Source: Clostridiales bacterium (GTDB taxonomy: Bacteria > Bacillota > Clostridia > Peptostreptococcales > Anaerovoracaceae). From it: DNA of 64,000 nt. A program made the position numbers and the translations under genes. The notes beneath the pieces are model-generated. The model ran no database searches. It saw only the letters and a program-made list of their open reading frames with translations, and was not told the origin of the DNA. The stretch spans positions 52,390 to 116,389 of the forward strand of contig SVCW01000002.1 of NCBI GenBank assembly GCA_015058155.1, read 5' to 3'. Each line of letters opens with the position of its first letter. Positions within the stretch are counted from its first letter, which is position 1. Positions 61,598-64,000 of this stretch are shown in pieces.

Positions 61598-62308
61598 CTA
61601 TTGCTTTGATGCTTTTTTAGGCCCCACAAGCTCATGACTAGCATCTATTCTTTTGAATATCTCCTCAATTGTTACCCTTCCATCGAGAACTATCGTGTAC
61701 CAGTGCTTCTTGTTCATATGATATCCCGGAAAATAGTTCTTATTATCGACAAGACCTTCCATTTCCTCTGGTCTTGTTTTCAAATCCAGAACTTCTGTAG
61801 TTTCATCAGAATCATATCCGAACTTTCGCATAGTAGTTGTAAGAATCACAGCATACCATTTTTTTGTATCTTTTCTACGGAGCACAGCACAGTCAGGAAA
61901 CTTTTCCCATAGAAATTCAGGCTCATCATCATACTTTTCCCTCGCATAAGAAATGATTTCTTCAGCCTGCCTGCTTCTGAAACTTGCATTCCTTCCCGGC
62001 ATTCCGAAGCACTTTTCGAGTATATCAGACATTACAGCTGAAGCTTCTTCCCTGATCTGGCCGACAAAAGTTCCTGTCGCTCCCGGAATCTTATGCATAA
62101 TATACTCGTCGTCACTTGATGCATCGAAAACTTTATATGAAAAACAAGGTTTCTCCTTCAGTAATGAAACATATGCCTTCACTAAAAACTGCCCGCCTAC
62201 AATCTCTTTTGTATAAGAAAAGATTTCGCAATTATCTTCCACTCTTTCGAAACCGTACTTTAACAGTTTTTCAGCACTTACATTTTCCCAGCCAATGTTT
62301 CTGATCAT
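61598..62308 (-). CDS. MmcQ/YjbR family protein
   Basis: A 236-residue protein. The C-terminal half carries the MmcQ/YjbR fold (LRRKDTKKWYAVILTTTMRK, NKKHWYTIVLDGRVTIEEIF with KTRPEEMEGLVD between), a small DNA-binding-like domain with CyaY-type alpha/beta topology. The N-terminal half (DFKVEDNCEIFSYTKEIVGG region) is an additional domain that I do not recognise. Its function is unknown. No RBS stands out at the ATG. It is a single gene between rpsO and the repeat array. Confidence 0.72.
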   Translation of the reverse strand: MIRNIGWENVSAEKLLKYGFERVEDNCEIFSYTKEIVGGQFLVKAYVSLLKEKPCFSYKVFDASSDDEYIMHKIPGATGTFVGQIREEASAVMSDILEKCFGMPGRNASFRSRQAEEIISYAREKYDDEPEFLWEKFPDCAVLRRKDTKKWYAVILTTTMRKFGYDSDETTEVLDLKTRPEEMEGLVDNKNYFPGYHMNKKHWYTIVLDGRVTIEEIFKRIDASHELVGPKKASKQ

Positions 62309-62475
62309 CTCAACGTCTTTTTCTATATTGCATGCCTTATTACACTCTAAAACTATATCACACTAATAAACATTTTTCATCAAACGAAAAAATTTTTACC
62401 AGCATTTTTAGCATTTTGGTATTAATTCCTTGATTTTAACCAAAATTTTCTCTTTTCGTCAGCGATTTTTCCGCT

Positions 62476-62815
62476 AAGTAGTAAACAAAACTTTTCTATA
62501 CGCAATTATTTTACTACTTGCACCTTGATTCTGATACTCGAATAGCCGTATATAGTAAACAAAATAGTTGTCTTGAGCAAATTGTTTACTTCGAGCTCTA
62601 CACTATCACCAGTTAACTAGTATTTGACAGTAAACAAATTTGTTATCTCCGCGAAAAAGTTTACCGCAATTGCCCCCATATTCACAGTTAATGAACATCA
62701 AGTAGTAAAAAAAAATGCTCCTTGATAGAAACTGTTTACTGTTTACGTGTATCTGATTGCGATTTGAAGGTTTCGAGCAGTAAACAAATCGCCTTTTCGC
62801 ACAACCTGTTTACTC
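62476..62815. repeat. Array of five imperfect ~75-bp units with GTAAACAA/TTGTTTAC dyads
   Basis: Units start at about 62477, 62552, 62628, 62701 and 62777, each beginning AGTAAACAAA or a variant and ending about 25 bases later with TTGTTTACT or a variant. Period 73-76 bp, and the sequence between dyads differs in each unit. The array is in a gene-free gap of 712 bases. A plus-strand terminator-like hairpin follows at 62892-62929. Confidence 0.6.
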
Positions 62816-62891
62816 CTTTCTTGTTTTCTCTACGTATTCTCTTCTCGTTATCCTGAAATCTGTGCCTGTATCTTGTTTCAAAAAATACAAC

Positions 62892-62929
62892 AGCTGTAAC
62901 CGTTTAAGTTTCAACATTTACAGCCTTTT
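62892..62929 (+). terminator. Plus-strand terminator-like hairpin after the repeat array
   Basis: CTGTAA pairs with TTACAG across a 20-nt loop and is followed by CCTTTTTT. It would end plus-strand transcripts leaving the array; no plus-strand gene lies here, so it suggests a possible non-coding RNA. Confidence 0.45.
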
Positions 62930-62970
62930 TTACCAACTTTTTTTGTCCTATACGACTGAAGGTGACATAA

Positions 62971-62995
62971 AAATACGCTGCCTTGTAGTACACAA
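62971..62995 (-). terminator. Hairpin downstream of the reductase gene
   Basis: CGCTGC / GCAGCG with a long loop containing GTAGTAC, just after the reductase stop on the minus strand; no long T-run, so a weak terminator at best. Confidence 0.4.
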
Positions 62996-63020
62996 ACGCA
63001 GCGCATTATAAAAACATATA

Positions 63021-63812
63021 CTATCTGTGTTCTGCTGTTACGAATTCGCCTCTTCCGTCTCCGTAAGTTTCTGTAAATTCTTCCTTAGTCCAGATCTTCT
63101 TTACGCTGTAACGAAGCCATACTGATTCTGATTCCTTGTCAACAACACAGTCAAGAAGATTAAAAGCGACTGGCATGTCTTCATCCTTATTAGGATCGCC
63201 TGAGAAGTAACCGACTGCTTCCTTATTGCCGTCTGCTGCAGGGAAAATAACGATGCTTACTTCGTCTGCGTATCCCTTTCTTACCATGCTCCAGTTCATA
63301 GCGCCGCCGCCACCAACGATGAGAGTTTCGATATGGAAAATATCAACGAGCTTTTCGAAAAGCATATCAAAATCGATTTCTTCAGTGCCGCAGATAACGT
63401 ATGAAATACCGAGATCTCTTAAGTACTTCTTATATGTATTGCTTACCTTTTCAGTGAGGACTGAGATAAGTGGATACTCTGTTGCATTATATACGAAATA
63501 ATTCTGGCTCCAAGGAAGTCTGCCCTTTCTGTCGAGAATTACTGTATACTTGTCTGAATCGTCACAAGCAATGAAGTCACCTTCAGGTACAACGCATGCC
63601 GGATCTTCAGCCGGAATAGTACCCTTTACAACGTCACCTTCAACTGAGTTTGTTCCCATCATGAGTGATCCCTTCGGATAAACACTTCCGTTATATCCTC
63701 TGTCCTTAAAAAATGGTGCTGCTGCGATTTCTTCAGGTAATCTCATGCTGTTTCCGATAATTCTTCCGTCTACACTTGCGAGACAATGAGTATACATAAA
63801 TGGCTTCTTCAT
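63021..63812 (-). CDS. RibD C-terminal/dihydrofolate reductase-like oxidoreductase
   Basis: A 263-residue protein with the RibD_C/DHFR fold. N-terminal CLASVDGRIIGNS resembles the RibD reductase start, followed by MGTNSVEGDV and the NADPH-side LIVGGGGAMNWSMVRKGYADEVSIVI. The family includes 5-amino-6-uracil reductases and orphan deaminase/reductases; no deaminase domain is present. A GGAGGATTT RBS precedes the ATG. A terminator with competing arms lies 38 bases upstream (63851-63890), so its expression may be attenuated. Confidence 0.78.
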   Translation of the reverse strand: MKKPFMYTHCLASVDGRIIGNSMRLPEEIAAAPFFKDRGYNGSVYPKGSLMMGTNSVEGDVVKGTIPAEDPACVVPEGDFIACDDSDKYTVILDRKGRLPWSQNYFVYNATEYPLISVLTEKVSNTYKKYLRDLGISYVICGTEEIDFDMLFEKLVDIFHIETLIVGGGGAMNWSMVRKGYADEVSIVIFPAADGNKEAVGYFSGDPNKDEDMPVAFNLLDCVVDKESESVWLRYSVKKIWTKEEFTETYGDGRGEFVTAEHR

Positions 63813-63850
63813 AACAAATCCTCCTAGACATTATTGTGCCTTTATTCTAA

Positions 63851-63890
63851 CAAAAAAACGAGGGTATTAAAACCCTCATTTTTGAGGGTA
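63851..63890 (-). terminator. Three-arm attenuator-like element upstream of the reductase gene
   Basis: Three 6-nt arms, GAGGGT (60-65), ACCCTC (72-77) and GAGGGT (84-89), share the middle one. On the minus strand the downstream pair is followed by seven T residues (a terminator), while the upstream pair would prevent it. Confidence 0.6.
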
Positions 63891-64000
63891 TTTGCACAAT
63901 ATGGTGGAATAGAATTTGGTGGGCTGAGATGGTGGTTTGCACAAAGTGGTGGTCCAGCATGGTGGGATGACTGCCTTCTCCACCAAATCATGCAAAGAAA
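63889..64000 (-). repeat. CCACCA-rich repeat cluster at the window edge
   Basis: On the minus strand CCACCA recurs at 63902, 63917, 63930, 63947 and 63960 (spacing 15, 13, 17, 13), with two TTTGCACAA copies at 63889 and 63937 and one inverted copy at 63975-63997. It lies in the likely leader of the reductase gene and runs off the window. No protein family is recognisable in it. Confidence 0.5.

Noticed and set aside
62476..62815. CRISPR array or integron attC sites
   Set aside because: Repeat arms are 8-10 bp, degenerate and in dyads; spacers are not of CRISPR type and the RYYYAAC/GTTRRRY boxes of attC are absent. No cas or integrase gene nearby.

Overview
The window reads as a chromosome segment of a spore-forming, Gram-positive Clostridia-type bacterium. 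The evidence is the spore-coat operon cotJABC, the cortex deacetylase PdaA, WhiA, a T-box in front of ileS, TPP and yybP-ykoY (manganese) riboswitches, strong AGGAGG-type ribosome binding sites and a moderate-to-low GC content judged by eye. I cannot name a genus. Nearly all DNA is coding, in short co-directional operons closed by intrinsic terminators.

Layout. 1-4.2 kb: end of a DUF554 membrane gene, pyrR, an SIS-domain/BadF-type sugar kinase pair, and cotJABC. 4.2-7.2 kb: a P-type ATPase behind a Mn2+ riboswitch and a consensus promoter. 7.3-12.7 kb: pdaA, then a secreted protein-ABC transporter-two-component operon. 12.9-21.8 kb: a type I restriction-modification island (fic, hsdM, rhuM, hsdS, an AT-rich membrane protein, hsdR). 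22.1-31.3 kb: housekeeping genes (CofE-like ligase, rlmD, HAD phosphatase, whiA, a MalY/PatB aminotransferase, T-box and ileS). 32-37 kb: livJHMGF branched-chain amino-acid uptake. 37-40.6 kb: thiamine-precursor salvage (TPP riboswitch, tenA, thiZXY). 40.6-58 kb: a BREX phage-defence island. 58.1-58.8 kb: a higBA toxin-antitoxin pair. 58.8-64 kb: pnp, rpsO, an MmcQ/YjbR protein, a repeat array and a RibD-type reductase.

The most interesting part is the BREX island. In transcription order on the minus strand it has a serine recombinase, brxA, brxB, brxC, pglX, a HEPN-like gene, pglZ and a BrxL-like gene, then three tightly coupled extra genes: TelA, a rhomboid protease and a membrane-anchored DNA/RNA endonuclease. 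The BrxL-like protein keeps the AAA+ ATPase half. I see no Lon protease domain after it; instead there is a PH-like segment and an XpaC-like C-terminus. XpaC and TelA are established operon partners, so this looks like a BREX variant wired to a membrane-associated TelA/XpaC module. Other points worth checking are RBS-masking hairpins in front of two sporulation genes (cotJA, pdaA), an IleRS2 with a GXHH signature, a five-unit array of imperfect inverted repeats at 62.5-62.8 kb, and a three-arm attenuator-like element at the right edge.
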